From Curtobacterium pusillum (GTDB taxonomy: Bacteria; Actinomycetota; Actinomycetes; Actinomycetales; Microbacteriaceae), in contig NZ_VEIY01000001.1 in the NCBI RefSeq assembly GCF_007680845.1, positions 504,227-568,226 on the forward strand: DNA of 64,000 nucleotides, written 5' to 3'. A program made the position numbers and the translations under genes. This document shows positions 33,928 to 43,492 of this stretch, in pieces (within the stretch, counting starts at the first letter, position 1; each line of letters opens with the position of its first letter). The notes under the pieces were generated by a model. The model saw nothing but the letters and a program-made list of their open reading frames with translations. It was not told the origin of the DNA and ran no database searches.

Positions 33928-36900
33928 GTGACGATCTCGGGCATCATCCCTGCGCTCTCGCGCGCCTCCGCGTTCGATCGCGTCCTCCGTGCCGCACCCC
34001 GTGACGCCGACTTCTCGGTGGTCGACGGCCTGCGCGTGCCGCTGCTCGGCGCGCTGCTGGCCGAACGGAACGGACCGCAGTGCGTCTTCGTGATCACGGC
34101 GACCGGTCGTGAAGCCGAAGCCGTCCGGGACGCCGTCGGCAGCTACCTGCCCGATGCCGAGGTCCTCGAGTTCCCCGCGTGGGAGACCCTGCCGCACGAA
34201 CGCCTCAGCCCGAGCGCGCAGACGGTCGGCACACGCATCGCGACCCTCCGGAAGCTCGCGACGTGGCAGGACGCCGCCGCAGCCGACCGCCGGACGACCG
34301 TGGTCGTGGCGAGTGTCCGAGCGGCGCTGCAGCCGCTCGCGGGCAACCTGACGAGCCTCGCGCCGATCGCCCTCCGGACGGACTCCCGCGGCAACGACCT
34401 CGGCGTCATCGCCGGGCAGCTCGTCGACATGGCGTACGCCCGCGTCGACCTCGTCACCCGCCGCGGTGAGTTCGCCGTCCGCGGTGGCATCCTCGACGTC
34501 TTCCCGCCGACCGCCGACCACCCGGTCCGTGTCGACTTCTTCGGCGACGAGATCGAGGCGATCAAGGCGTTCTCGGTCGCCGACCAGCGCACCACCGACG
34601 ACGACCTCGGCTCCGTGGAGCTCACCGCGTCCCGCGAACTCCTGCTCTCCGACGACGTCCGGCAGCGTGCGCGGGAGATGCTCCACGAGTTCCCGAACCT
34701 GTCCCAGATGCTCGCGAAGATCGCCGAGGGCATCCCGGTCGAGGGCATGGAGTCCCTCGCACCCGCGCTCGTGCAGGACCTCGTGCCCGTCACCAGCTAC
34801 CTGCCCGACGACTCGATCATCGCCGTGTTCTCGCCCGAGCGGGTGAGCGGGCGTGCGCACAGCCTCGCCGAGACGAACACCGAGTTCCTCCAGGCGGCGT
34901 GGAGTGCCGCCGTCGCCGGGGCGCAGGCGCCGATCGACCTCGACGCCGGCAACTTCCTCACCGTGCAGCAGCTGAAGAACGGCCGCGGGCAGCGCACCTG
35001 GTGGACCGTGTCGCCGTTCGACTCCGGCCTCGACGAGGGCGACGAGCAGCGGGTCCTCACCGACGCCGAAGCCGCGGCCGAGGCGGGGGAGTACATCCGC
35101 GTCCGCGCCGAGTCGATCCCGGCCTTCGCGGGCAGCGCCGACGGCGCGATCGCGCACGTCAAGGAGCTCACCGACAACGGGTGGGCCGTCGTGGTGACCG
35201 CCCAGGGCAAGGGACTGGTCGAACGGGCAGTGCAGGTGCTCGCCGACGCCGGGGTCGCCGCCCGTGCCGAAGCCCTCACCGCGCCTCCCGAACCGGGTGT
35301 CGCGATCGTGACGACCGCGGTCGTCGAGCACGGCTTCGCCATCCCGGACCCGCGCATCGCCCTCATCAGCGAGGCCGAGTTCTACGGCCGGAGCGTCCAG
35401 CAGGGCGCTCGCACCGTCAAGAAGCTCGCCGGACGCCGGAAGAACGTCGTCGACCCGCTGCAGCTCAAGCCGGGCGACGTCGTCGTGCACGCCACGCACG
35501 GCATCGCCAAGTTCGTCGAGCTCGTCTCGCGCGAGGTCAGCTCCGGCGGCCGCAACGCCGTGAAGACGCAGCGCGAGTACCTGGTGCTCGAGTACGCGCC
35601 GTCGAAGCGGAACTACCCGGGCGACAAGCTCTTCGTGCCGACCGACCAGCTCGACCAGCTCTCCCGCTACGTCGGCGGCGAAAACCCGACCCTGTCGAAG
35701 ATGGGCGGCTCGGACTGGTCCGCGGCGAAGTCGAAGGCGCGGAAGGCCGTCCGGGACATCGCCGTCGACCTCGTGAAGCTCTACTCCGCGCGCATGGCGT
35801 CGAAGGGGCACGCGTTCGGTCCGGACACCCCGTGGCAGCGCGAGCTGGAAGATGCGTTCCCGTTCGCCGAGACCGCCGACCAGCTCACCACGATCGACGA
35901 GATCAAGCGCGACATGGAGAGCCCGATCCCGATGGACCGGCTGCTCTCCGGTGACGTCGGCTACGGCAAGACCGAGGTCGCGATCCGCGCCGCGTTCAAG
36001 GCGGTGCAGGACGGCAAGCAGGTCGCCGTGCTCGTGCCCACGACGCTCCTCGTCCGTCAGCACATGGAGACCTTCCAGGAGCGCTTCGCCGGCTTCCCGG
36101 TGCACCTCCGCGCGCTCAGCCGGTTCCAGTCCGAGAAGGAGTCGAAGGAGACCATCGCCGGGCTCGCCGACGGCACGGTCGACATCGTCATCGGCACGCA
36201 CCGGATCCTGTCGCAGGGCATCCAGTTCAAGGACGTCGGCCTCGTCATCATCGACGAGGAACAGCGGTTCGGCGTCGAGCACAAGGACCAGCTCAAGAAG
36301 CTCAAGACGAACGTCGACGTGCTCGCGATGTCCGCGACGCCGATCCCGCGCTCGCTCGAGATGGCCGTCACCGGGATCCGCGAGATGTCGACGCTGGCCA
36401 CCCCGCCGGAGGACCGCCACCCGATCCTCACGTTCGTCGGACCCCAGTCGGACCTGCAGGTCGCCGCGGCGATCCGGCGCGAGCTCCTCCGCGAGGGCCA
36501 GGTGTTCTACGTCCACAACCGCGTGAAGGACATCCAGGGCGTCGCGGCGCACCTCGCCGAGATCGTCCCGGACGCCCGCATCGCCGTCGCGCACGGGCAG
36601 ATGTCCGAGGGGACGCTCGAGCAGGTCATGGTCGACTTCTGGGAGCGCCGGTTCGACGTCCTCGTGTCGACGACGATCATCGAGACCGGCCTCGACATCG
36701 CGAACGCGAACACGCTCATCATCGACAAGGCCGACAAGTACGGCCTGTCGCAGCTCCACCAGCTGCGCGGTCGAGTCGGCCGTGGGCGGGAGCGCGGGTA
36801 CGCGTACTTCCTCTACGACGCCGACAAGCCGCTCTCCGAGACCGCGCAGGACCGCCTCGAGACGATCGCCGCGAACAACGAGCTCGGCGCGGGCATGCAG

Positions 36901-37539
36901 GTCGCCATGAAGGACCTCGAGCTCCGGGGCGCCGGCAACCTGCTCGGCGGCGAGCAGTCCGGGCACATCGCGGGCGTCGGGTTCGACCTGTACCTCCGGA
37001 TGATCGGCGAGGCGGTGTCGCAGTTCCGCGGGGACGTCGCCGAGGGACAGACCGAGCTCCGGCTCGAGATCCCCGTCGACGCACACATCCCCGAGGACTA
37101 CGTCGAGTCCGAACGGCTCCGGCTCGAGGCGTACCAGAAGCTCTCGGCCGCCTCGTCGCCGACGGCCCAGGCGGAGGGGATCGACATGGTCCTCGACGAG
37201 CTCACCGACCGGTACGGGCAGCCCCCGCAGGCCGTGCTCACCCTGGTCGAGGTCTCGCGCCTCCGCCGGATGGCGCAGCAGGTCGGGCTGTCCGACGTGG
37301 TCGTCATGGGGTCGAACCTGCGGGTCGCGGGCAAGGAGCTCGCGGACTCGGCGCAGGTGCGGCTCAAGCGGATGTTCCCGGGAGCCCGGTGGTTCCCGCA
37401 GCAGGACGCCGCGAGCATCCCGCTGCCGAAGCCGCACGGTGAGACCCTGCCGGACGACGGGCTCATCCAGTGGGTGGAGAGCATCCTGACGGCCGTGTAC
37501 GGGGCGTCGAAGGCGCCGGCGGAGACCTCCGCCGCCTGA
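33928..37539 (+). CDS. mfd: Transcription-repair coupling factor
   Basis: 1203 residues from GTG 33928. Order of domains: UvrB-like N-terminal modules (FPAWETLPHERLSPSAQTVG; RRGEFAVRGGILDVFPPTAD), RNA-polymerase interaction domain (about 510-590, LKPGDVVVHATHGIAKFVEL), SF2 translocase with Walker A LLSGDVGYGKTEVAIRAAF, DEEQ box IIDEEQRFGVEHK, and motif VI HQLRGRVGRGRERGYAYFLY, then a C-terminal TRCF domain (about 1010-1120). It removes stalled RNA polymerase and recruits UvrA. Complete, no frameshift. Confidence 0.98.
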   Translation: MTISGIIPALSRASAFDRVLRAAPRDADFSVVDGLRVPLLGALLAERNGPQCVFVITATGREAEAVRDAVGSYLPDAEVLEFPAWETLPHERLSPSAQTVGTRIATLRKLATWQDAAAADRRTTVVVASVRAALQPLAGNLTSLAPIALRTDSRGNDLGVIAGQLVDMAYARVDLVTRRGEFAVRGGILDVFPPTADHPVRVDFFGDEIEAIKAFSVADQRTTDDDLGSVELTASRELLLSDDVRQRAREMLHEFPNLSQMLAKIAEGIPVEGMESLAPALVQDLVPVTSYLPDDSIIAVFSPERVSGRAHSLAETNTEFLQAAWSAAVAGAQAPIDLDAGNFLTVQQLKNGRGQRTWWTVSPFDSGLDEGDEQRVLTDAEAAAEAGEYIRVRAESIPAFAGSADGAIAHVKELTDNGWAVVVTAQGKGLVERAVQVLADAGVAARAEALTAPPEPGVAIVTTAVVEHGFAIPDPRIALISEAEFYGRSVQQGARTVKKLAGRRKNVVDPLQLKPGDVVVHATHGIAKFVELVSREVSSGGRNAVKTQREYLVLEYAPSKRNYPGDKLFVPTDQLDQLSRYVGGENPTLSKMGGSDWSAAKSKARKAVRDIAVDLVKLYSARMASKGHAFGPDTPWQRELEDAFPFAETADQLTTIDEIKRDMESPIPMDRLLSGDVGYGKTEVAIRAAFKAVQDGKQVAVLVPTTLLVRQHMETFQERFAGFPVHLRALSRFQSEKESKETIAGLADGTVDIVIGTHRILSQGIQFKDVGLVIIDEEQRFGVEHKDQLKKLKTNVDVLAMSATPIPRSLEMAVTGIREMSTLATPPEDRHPILTFVGPQSDLQVAAAIRRELLREGQVFYVHNRVKDIQGVAAHLAEIVPDARIAVAHGQMSEGTLEQVMVDFWERRFDVLVSTTIIETGLDIANANTLIIDKADKYGLSQLHQLRGRVGRGRERGYAYFLYDADKPLSETAQDRLETIAANNELGAGMQVAMKDLELRGAGNLLGGEQSGHIAGVGFDLYLRMIGEAVSQFRGDVAEGQTELRLEIPVDAHIPEDYVESERLRLEAYQKLSAASSPTAQAEGIDMVLDELTDRYGQPPQAVLTLVEVSRLRRMAQQVGLSDVVVMGSNLRVAGKELADSAQVRLKRMFPGARWFPQQDAASIPLPKPHGETLPDDGLIQWVESILTAVYGASKAPAETSAA

Positions 37540-37585
37540 CGGGGGCGGGGTCTCGTCGCATGGTGCGCGGCGTGCCGACTCGGAA

Positions 37586-37621
37586 CGACATCGCCGCTGT
37601 CGTACGACATCGGCGATGTCG
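37586..37621. repeat. 36-bp palindrome with GTCGTACGAC core (copy A)
   Basis: 17 of 18 symmetric pairs match; ends CGACATCGCCG and CGGCGATGTCG. Lies between the convergent mfd and nhaA genes, so it may end transcription on both strands, although there is no T-run. Confidence 0.85.
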
Positions 37622-37657
37622 CAACCACGCGCGAGCAACAGTCCGCGTCCGCACGAG

Positions 37658-37695
37658 GCGACACGGCGGATGTCGTACGACGTCGGCCGTGTCGC
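37658..37695. repeat. 38-bp palindrome with GTCGTACGAC core (copy B)
   Basis: 17 of 19 symmetric pairs match; ends GCGACACGGC and GCCGTGTCGC. Its centre is 73 bp from that of copy A and it shares the ATGTCGTACGACRT-like core. It lies 30 bp from the nhaA stop. Confidence 0.85.
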
Positions 37696-37724
37696 TCGGA
37701 GTCGCCGCCGCCGCGCGCGAACCC

Positions 37725-38903
37725 CTACTCGGTCGCCTCGGCCTCGGACAGCTCGTGCCGCGCCCGGTACTGCCGCGCCCGCGCGCTCACGACGACCGCG
37801 GACGCGACGATCGCGATGCCGGACCCGACGAGGACCGCGAGGACGCCCTCGTCGAGGACCTCCTCGTTGTGGGCGAACGCCAGCTCGTTCATGAGGAGCG
37901 ACACCGTGAACCCGATGCCGCCGAGCACCCCGACCGTGACGATCGACCAGAACGACAGCGTCGACCGCCCCGGCGCCCGGAACACCCGGGTCGCGACGGC
38001 CCCGAAGAGCGTGATGCCGAGCACCTTGCCGACCGGCAGCGCGACCACCACCGCCCAGAAGGTCGGGGAGAGCTGCCCGATCCCGACCGCCGGGATGACG
38101 ACCGCGGCCGACGCGAACGCGAACACCGGCAGCACGACGGCGTTCGACCAGGGCTCGACGTGCTCGTGGAGGGTGTGGCCCGGGCGCCGCGGCAGGACGA
38201 GCCCGAGCGCGACGCCGGCGATCGTCGCGTGCACGCCCGAGTGGTACACGAGCCACCACGTGACGAGCCCGAGCAGCACCATGCCGGCGATGAACCACGC
38301 CTGACCGGTGCGTCCGGGGCGGAGTGCCTTGCCGAGCAACCAGAACAGCACCAGTACGACGACGGCGCCGCCGAGGGCGAGGAAGTCCGTGTCGTGCGCG
38401 AAGACCACCGCGATGATGACGATCGCGATGAGGTCGTCCAGCACCGCCAGCGCCAGCAGGAACACCCGGAGGGTCGAGGGGAGCCCGCGACCGAACACCG
38501 CGAGGACCCCGAGCGCGAACGCGATGTCGGTGGCGGTCGGGATCGGCCAGCCATGGCCGTACGCTGTGCCGGTCGTCACCGCGAGGTAGATGCCGGCGGG
38601 GACGACGACCCCGCCGATCGCGGCGATCGCGGGGATGACGGCGGTCTTCGGGTTCGACAGCTCACCGGCGACGAGCTCGTGCTTCAGCTCGATCGCGACG
38701 AGCAGGAAGAACACCGCGAGCAGACCGTCGCTGATCCAGTGCGCGACCGAGAGGTCGAGGCCGACGGCACCCCACGGAGCGTGCACGTGGAGCACGTGCT
38801 CGAGGCCGCGGCCGAGCGGCGAGTTCGCCACCAGGAGGCCGAGGACCGCGGCGGTCAGGAGGGCGATGGCGCTGAATCGAGGAGAACGGACGAGTGCCGG
38901 CAT
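37725..38903 (-). CDS. nhaA: Na+/H+ antiporter NhaA
   Basis: 392 residues with about 12 transmembrane helices. Signatures: HWISDGLLAVFFLLVAIELK, PTATDIAFALGVLAVFG and RVFLLALAVLDDLIAIVIIA, where the paired Asp residues of helix V (VLDDL) carry Na+ and H+. GGIGFTVSLLMNELAFAH is in the C-terminal half. It exports Na+ in exchange for protons. Start ATG 38903; an upstream in-frame GTG (about 19 codons earlier) is less likely. Diverges from mazG. AGCATA at 38967-38972 reads TATGCT on the minus strand, a fair -10. Confidence 0.95.
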   Translation of the reverse strand: MPALVRSPRFSAIALLTAAVLGLLVANSPLGRGLEHVLHVHAPWGAVGLDLSVAHWISDGLLAVFFLLVAIELKHELVAGELSNPKTAVIPAIAAIGGVVVPAGIYLAVTTGTAYGHGWPIPTATDIAFALGVLAVFGRGLPSTLRVFLLALAVLDDLIAIVIIAVVFAHDTDFLALGGAVVVLVLFWLLGKALRPGRTGQAWFIAGMVLLGLVTWWLVYHSGVHATIAGVALGLVLPRRPGHTLHEHVEPWSNAVVLPVFAFASAAVVIPAVGIGQLSPTFWAVVVALPVGKVLGITLFGAVATRVFRAPGRSTLSFWSIVTVGVLGGIGFTVSLLMNELAFAHNEEVLDEGVLAVLVGSGIAIVASAVVVSARARQYRARHELSEAEATE

Positions 38904-38966
38904 GGAGCTCCGAGGTTCGGGGTCGGGCGAGGGTCCGTCGACCAGACTTCCCGACACGCCATGTCC

Positions 38967-38972
38967 AGCATA
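38967..38972 (-). promoter_or_regulatory. -10 element (TATGCT on minus strand) of nhaA
   Basis: Located about 64 nt upstream of the nhaA ATG, in the 117-bp divergent region with mazG. Confidence 0.45.
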
Positions 38973-39008
38973 CCGGTCGGAGCCCGCCGGGCGAGCCGGT
39001 GACCGTGG

Positions 39009-39014
39009 CACGAT
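39009..39014 (+). promoter_or_regulatory. -10-like hexamer (CACGAT) before mazG
   Basis: CACGAT ends 6 nt before ATG 39021; no Shine-Dalgarno. Weak match, listed because spacing equals that of the other genes. Confidence 0.35.
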
Positions 39015-39020
39015 GACCGC

Positions 39021-39722
39021 ATGACCGCCGTCTCGGACCTCGTCGCCGTCGTCGACCGCCTGCTCGACCCCGACTCCGGCTGCGTCTGGAACCGGTCGCA
39101 GACGCACGCCACGCTCGCCCGGTACGCCGTCGAGGAGTCGTACGAACTCGTCGACGCCATCGACGCCGGGGACGACGAGGAACTCCGGGAGGAGCTCGGG
39201 GACGTCCTGTACCAAGTCGTCCTGCACGCGGGGCTCGCGGAGTCGTTCGACCTCGAGGACGTCGCCGCCGGCGCCCGCGACAAGATGATCCGTCGGCACC
39301 CGCACGTGTTCGGCGACGAGCGGGCCGACACCGTGGAGGACGTGGTCCGGGTCTGGCGCGCGGCGAAGGCGGCGGAGAAGTCGTCGCGGCGGAGCGTGTT
39401 CGACGGGGTGCCGCGAGCGATGCCGCCCCTCGAGCGTGCGGTGAAGCTGCTGGAGCGACTGGAGGAACGGGGGGACGCCGACACGGTCGTCGCGTCCGTC
39501 GTCGCGCGGGTCGGGGCGGGGGCCGGCGCGGGTGCGGATGCGGGTGCGGGCGCTGGCGCGGACGTTCCGGCAGGCGCGGACGTTCCGGTGGGCGTCGACG
39601 TCGCGTGGGGGAGCGCGATGCTCGCATCCGTCGCCGAGGCGAGGGATGCCGGTGTCGATCCGATCGCGAGCCTCCGCGCTGCGGTCGCCGAACTGGAGTC
39701 GGCGGGCCGCGCGGGCGAGTGA
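39021..39722 (+). CDS. mazG: MazG-type nucleoside triphosphate pyrophosphohydrolase
   Basis: 233 residues. A single MazG domain spans about residues 8-125: VDRLLDPDSGCVWNRSQTHA, the metal-binding EExxE in VEESYELVDAI and ExxD in REELGDVLYQVVLHA, and KMIRRHPHVFGDE. The C-terminal half is not MazG-like: it carries a Gly/Ala/Asp/Val-Pro low-complexity stretch (about 165-195, GAGAGADAGAGAGADVP) followed by a short helix. Such enzymes hydrolyse aberrant or excess NTPs. In E. coli MazG two domains exist; here only one is present. Confidence 0.9.
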   Translation: MTAVSDLVAVVDRLLDPDSGCVWNRSQTHATLARYAVEESYELVDAIDAGDDEELREELGDVLYQVVLHAGLAESFDLEDVAAGARDKMIRRHPHVFGDERADTVEDVVRVWRAAKAAEKSSRRSVFDGVPRAMPPLERAVKLLERLEERGDADTVVASVVARVGAGAGAGADAGAGAGADVPAGADVPVGVDVAWGSAMLASVAEARDAGVDPIASLRAAVAELESAGRAGE

Positions 39723-39749
39723 CCCGGCTGCGCGGCCAGCGAGGAGAGT

Positions 39750-39788
39750 GCGGGCGTCCTCCCAACCCGAAAAAAGGAGGACGCCCGC
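39750..39788. terminator. Terminator hairpin after mazG
   Basis: GCGGGCGTCCTCC (39750-39762) and GGAGGACGCCCGC (39776-39788) form a perfect 13-bp stem with an A-rich 13-nt loop. The gap to hisS (39723-39984) otherwise contains no gene. Confidence 0.8.
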
Positions 39789-39972
39789 GAGCGGGCAGTC
39801 GACACCACCAGGGAATGGATGTCGGCACGGAGGCCCGCTCGAACCGCGGGGCACGTTGCAGCACGGTGCCCACCCGATCGGTCCGGGGGTGGATCAGGCA
39901 CCCGTCGAACCGAGGTTCTGGATGTAGCATATCCGTTGCTCACGAGCTGCGCAAGTCCGACCGTCCATCTGC

Positions 39973-39978
39973 CAGAAT
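39973..39978 (+). promoter_or_regulatory. -10 element (CAGAAT) of hisS
   Basis: CAGAAT ends 6 nt before ATG 39985 without Shine-Dalgarno, suggesting a leaderless hisS transcript. Confidence 0.45.
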
Positions 39979-39984
39979 CGACGC

Positions 39985-41229
39985 ATGGCTTCGACCGTGA
40001 CGGCTCCCCGTGGCATGCGTGACTTCCTCCCGGCGGACAAGGCCCGGCGCGAGCACGTCCTCGGCGTGATCCGGGGGGTGTACGCGCGCCACGGCTTCGA
40101 CGAGATCGAGACCCCGGTGGTCGAGGACGCCGCACGCCTGCACTCCGGGCTCGGCGGTGACAACGAGAAGCTCGCGTTCGCGGTGATGAAGCGGGGCCTG
40201 TCCACCGAGGACCTCCGGAACGCCGACGCCCCGCTCGACCTCGCCGACCTCGGGCTCCGGTTCGACCTCACGGTGCCGCTCGCCCGGTTCTACGCGTCGC
40301 ACCGCGCCGAGCTGCCCTCGGTGTTCCGCTCCGTGCAGATCGCGCCGGTCTGGCGTGCCGAGCGACCGCAGAAGGGGCGCTACCGCCAGTTCGTGCAGTG
40401 CGACATCGACATCCTCGGCGAGCCGGGGCAACTCGCCGAGATCGAGCTCATCCGCGCCACGACCGCGGCCCTCGACGCCCTCGGGATCGCCGGCACGACC
40501 ATCCGGATCAACGACCGCCGGATCCTGCTCGCCCTCCTCGGGTCCTGGGGCATCACCGAGCCCGGCGCCGCCGACCGCGCGCTGATCACGATCGACAAGC
40601 TCGACAAGATCGGACCGGACGGGGTCGCGGCAGAGCTCCGCGAGACGATCGGGTCCGAGCTCCCCGGACTCGAGTCGACGATCCGGACGCTGGAGTCCGC
40701 CGACTGGTCCTCCGTCGAGGGCGCTCCGTGGCTCGACGCTGACGCGTTCGCCGACCTGCTGCAGCTCCGGGAAGCACTGCCGGGGGTCGACCTGCGCTTC
40801 GACCCGACGCTCGTGCGGGGGATGGGCTACTACACGGGAACGATCTTCGAGGTCGCGCACCCGGACTTCGGCTACAGCCTCGGCGGGGGCGGCCGGTACG
40901 ACGGGATGATCGGGCGCTTCCTCGGCCAGGACGTCCCGGCGGTCGGCTTCTCGCTCGGCTTCGAGCGGCTCGTCGACCTCGTGACGCTGCCGGAGTCCGC
41001 CGAGTCGGACGCGGTCGTGCTCGTGCACGACAAGGACGTCGACCCGGTGCGGCTCGCGGCGCTCAAGACCGAGGCGCTCGACCAGCACCGGCGCGTCCGG
41101 CTCGAGCGGCGCACGAAGAACACGAAGAACCTGCTCGCCGCCCTCGCCGCGCAGGGGTTCGACGCATGGGCCGCCGTGCACGCCGACACCGAGTCGCTCG
41201 AGGGTGTGGAGTTCCGCCCGCTCGCCTGA
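39985..41229 (+). CDS. hisS: Histidyl-tRNA synthetase
   Basis: 414 residues, normal for class IIa HisRS. Motif 1 region RGMRDFLPADKARREHV; motif 2 VWRAERPQKGRYRQFVQCDI; the HisRS-specific signatures LVRGMGYYTGTIFEVAH and SLGGGGRYDGMIGRFLG (histidine A/B loops); motif 3 VGFSLGFERLVDL. The C-terminal anticodon-binding domain is about residues 330-414. It charges tRNA-His. Followed by eno after 96 bp, with the eno promoter inside that gap. Confidence 0.97.
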   Translation: MASTVTAPRGMRDFLPADKARREHVLGVIRGVYARHGFDEIETPVVEDAARLHSGLGGDNEKLAFAVMKRGLSTEDLRNADAPLDLADLGLRFDLTVPLARFYASHRAELPSVFRSVQIAPVWRAERPQKGRYRQFVQCDIDILGEPGQLAEIELIRATTAALDALGIAGTTIRINDRRILLALLGSWGITEPGAADRALITIDKLDKIGPDGVAAELRETIGSELPGLESTIRTLESADWSSVEGAPWLDADAFADLLQLREALPGVDLRFDPTLVRGMGYYTGTIFEVAHPDFGYSLGGGGRYDGMIGRFLGQDVPAVGFSLGFERLVDLVTLPESAESDAVVLVHDKDVDPVRLAALKTEALDQHRRVRLERRTKNTKNLLAALAAQGFDAWAAVHADTESLEGVEFRPLA

Positions 41230-41277
41230 GTTCTCCACAGTGGCCGTCACGGTCCCTCGTGTTCACCTGCGCCTCGG

Positions 41278-42609
<1,332 letters not shown>

Positions 42610-42625
42610 CACCAGCACCGCTCGA

Positions 42626-42655
42626 GACGCCGTCCTCCTCCGGGAGGGCGGCGTC
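42626..42655 (+). terminator. Terminator hairpin after eno
   Basis: GACGCCGTCCTCC (42626-42638) pairs with GGAGGGCGGCGTC (42643-42655), with one G-U pair and a 4-nt loop. No T-run follows, as is common in high-GC actinobacteria. Confidence 0.85.
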
Positions 42656-42911
42656 GTGCTGTGCCCGGGCTCGGGCGGACGGTCCCTCCCGACCGGGCAA
42701 CATCCGTCACGCTCGGCGGCCCCCGGGCAGCACCTCGTGCCCGCTCGGCGGACGGGGCACGGCGTGTTGTGCCCGCTCGGCGCCCCGCCGTGCCCGCTCG
42801 ACTCCCCGCCGAGACGGGACGGACGAGCCGGAGCCGCGCCGCGCCTCCAGGCCGACGCTGAGAGGCTGCCCGACGACCGCGTGCCGGACCCGACCACGCG
42901 ACCGGCGGGGT
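42656..42911. other. Gene-free interval with GTGCCCGCTCGGCG imperfect repeats
   Basis: No credible gene between eno and ftsB (314 bp in all). GTGCCCG-type segments recur near 42660, 42739, 42771 and 42790, three of them as [CT]GTGCCCGCTCG. A partial CCGCGCCTCCAGG copy lies at 42839-42852. Function unknown. Confidence 0.6.
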
Positions 42912-42917
42912 TATCGT
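42912..42917 (+). promoter_or_regulatory. -10 element (TATCGT), leaderless promoter of ftsB
   Basis: TATCGT ends 6 nt before GTG 42924; no Shine-Dalgarno. Confidence 0.5.
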
Positions 42918-42923
42918 CGGACC

Positions 42924-43457
42924 GTGCCCAGCCAGAAGCCCCGCGTCCGCCGCGTCCCCGTGGCGATGCCGGACGGCGGCACCGCCGACCAGCCCTGGTA
43001 CCGGTCGCTGCACTTCTCCGGCTTCAGCCTGCTCATGCTCGCGATCATCGTGCTGTTCGTCGTGGTCCTCGCGCCCTCGCTCCGCACGCTCATCCAGCAG
43101 CAGGAGCAGATCGCCGAGCAGCAGCGCGAGGTCGCAGCGCAGAAGGCCGACGTCACGCAGAAGAAGAAGGACGTCGCGCGCTGGGACGACCCCGCGTACA
43201 TCGAGGCGCAGGCCCGTGACCGTCTGCTCTACGTCTACCCGGGCGAGGAGAGCTACCTCGTGATGGGCGCGGAGAGCACGGCGTCCAGCGCGAAGCCCAC
43301 CACCGACTCGGGCACGCCGGTGAGCTCGACCGTGCAGACCCCGAAGGTGGACTGGGTGCAGGCGATGCTCTCGTCCGTCCTCACCTCCGGGCTCACGGAC
43401 GAGACGACGCAGGAGCTCGTCGCACCGGACGTCTCCGGCACCGGCGACACGAAGTAG
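42924..43457 (+). CDS. ftsB: Septum formation initiator FtsB/DivIC-like protein
   Basis: 177 residues from GTG 42924. A cytoplasmic basic N-terminus, one membrane helix (about 32-52, FSLLMLAIIVLFVVVLAPSL), then a coiled coil rich in Gln/Glu/Lys (IQQQEQIAEQQREVAAQK) and the conserved DPAYIEAQARDRLLYVYPGE of the DivIC family. The last 60 residues are Ser/Thr rich. Family members form a complex with FtsL and FtsQ at the division site. Gene order eno-ftsB-DUF501 supports the call. Confidence 0.9.
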   Translation: MPSQKPRVRRVPVAMPDGGTADQPWYRSLHFSGFSLLMLAIIVLFVVVLAPSLRTLIQQQEQIAEQQREVAAQKADVTQKKKDVARWDDPAYIEAQARDRLLYVYPGEESYLVMGAESTASSAKPTTDSGTPVSSTVQTPKVDWVQAMLSSVLTSGLTDETTQELVAPDVSGTGDTK

Positions 43458-43477
43458 GCCGCGCCGCGGGACTCCGG

Positions 43478-43483
43478 TAGGCT
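43478..43483 (+). promoter_or_regulatory. -10 element (TAGGCT) of the DUF501 gene
   Basis: TAGGCT ends 9 nt before GTG 43493, giving a leader of at most a few bases. Confidence 0.45.
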
Positions 43484-43492
43484 CACGTTCCC

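Noticed and set aside
32452..38298. 1948-codon open frame on the minus strand
   Set aside because: It runs antisense through rplY, pth and all of mfd, has the Arg/Asp/Val-rich composition of GC-rich antisense shadows and no domain.
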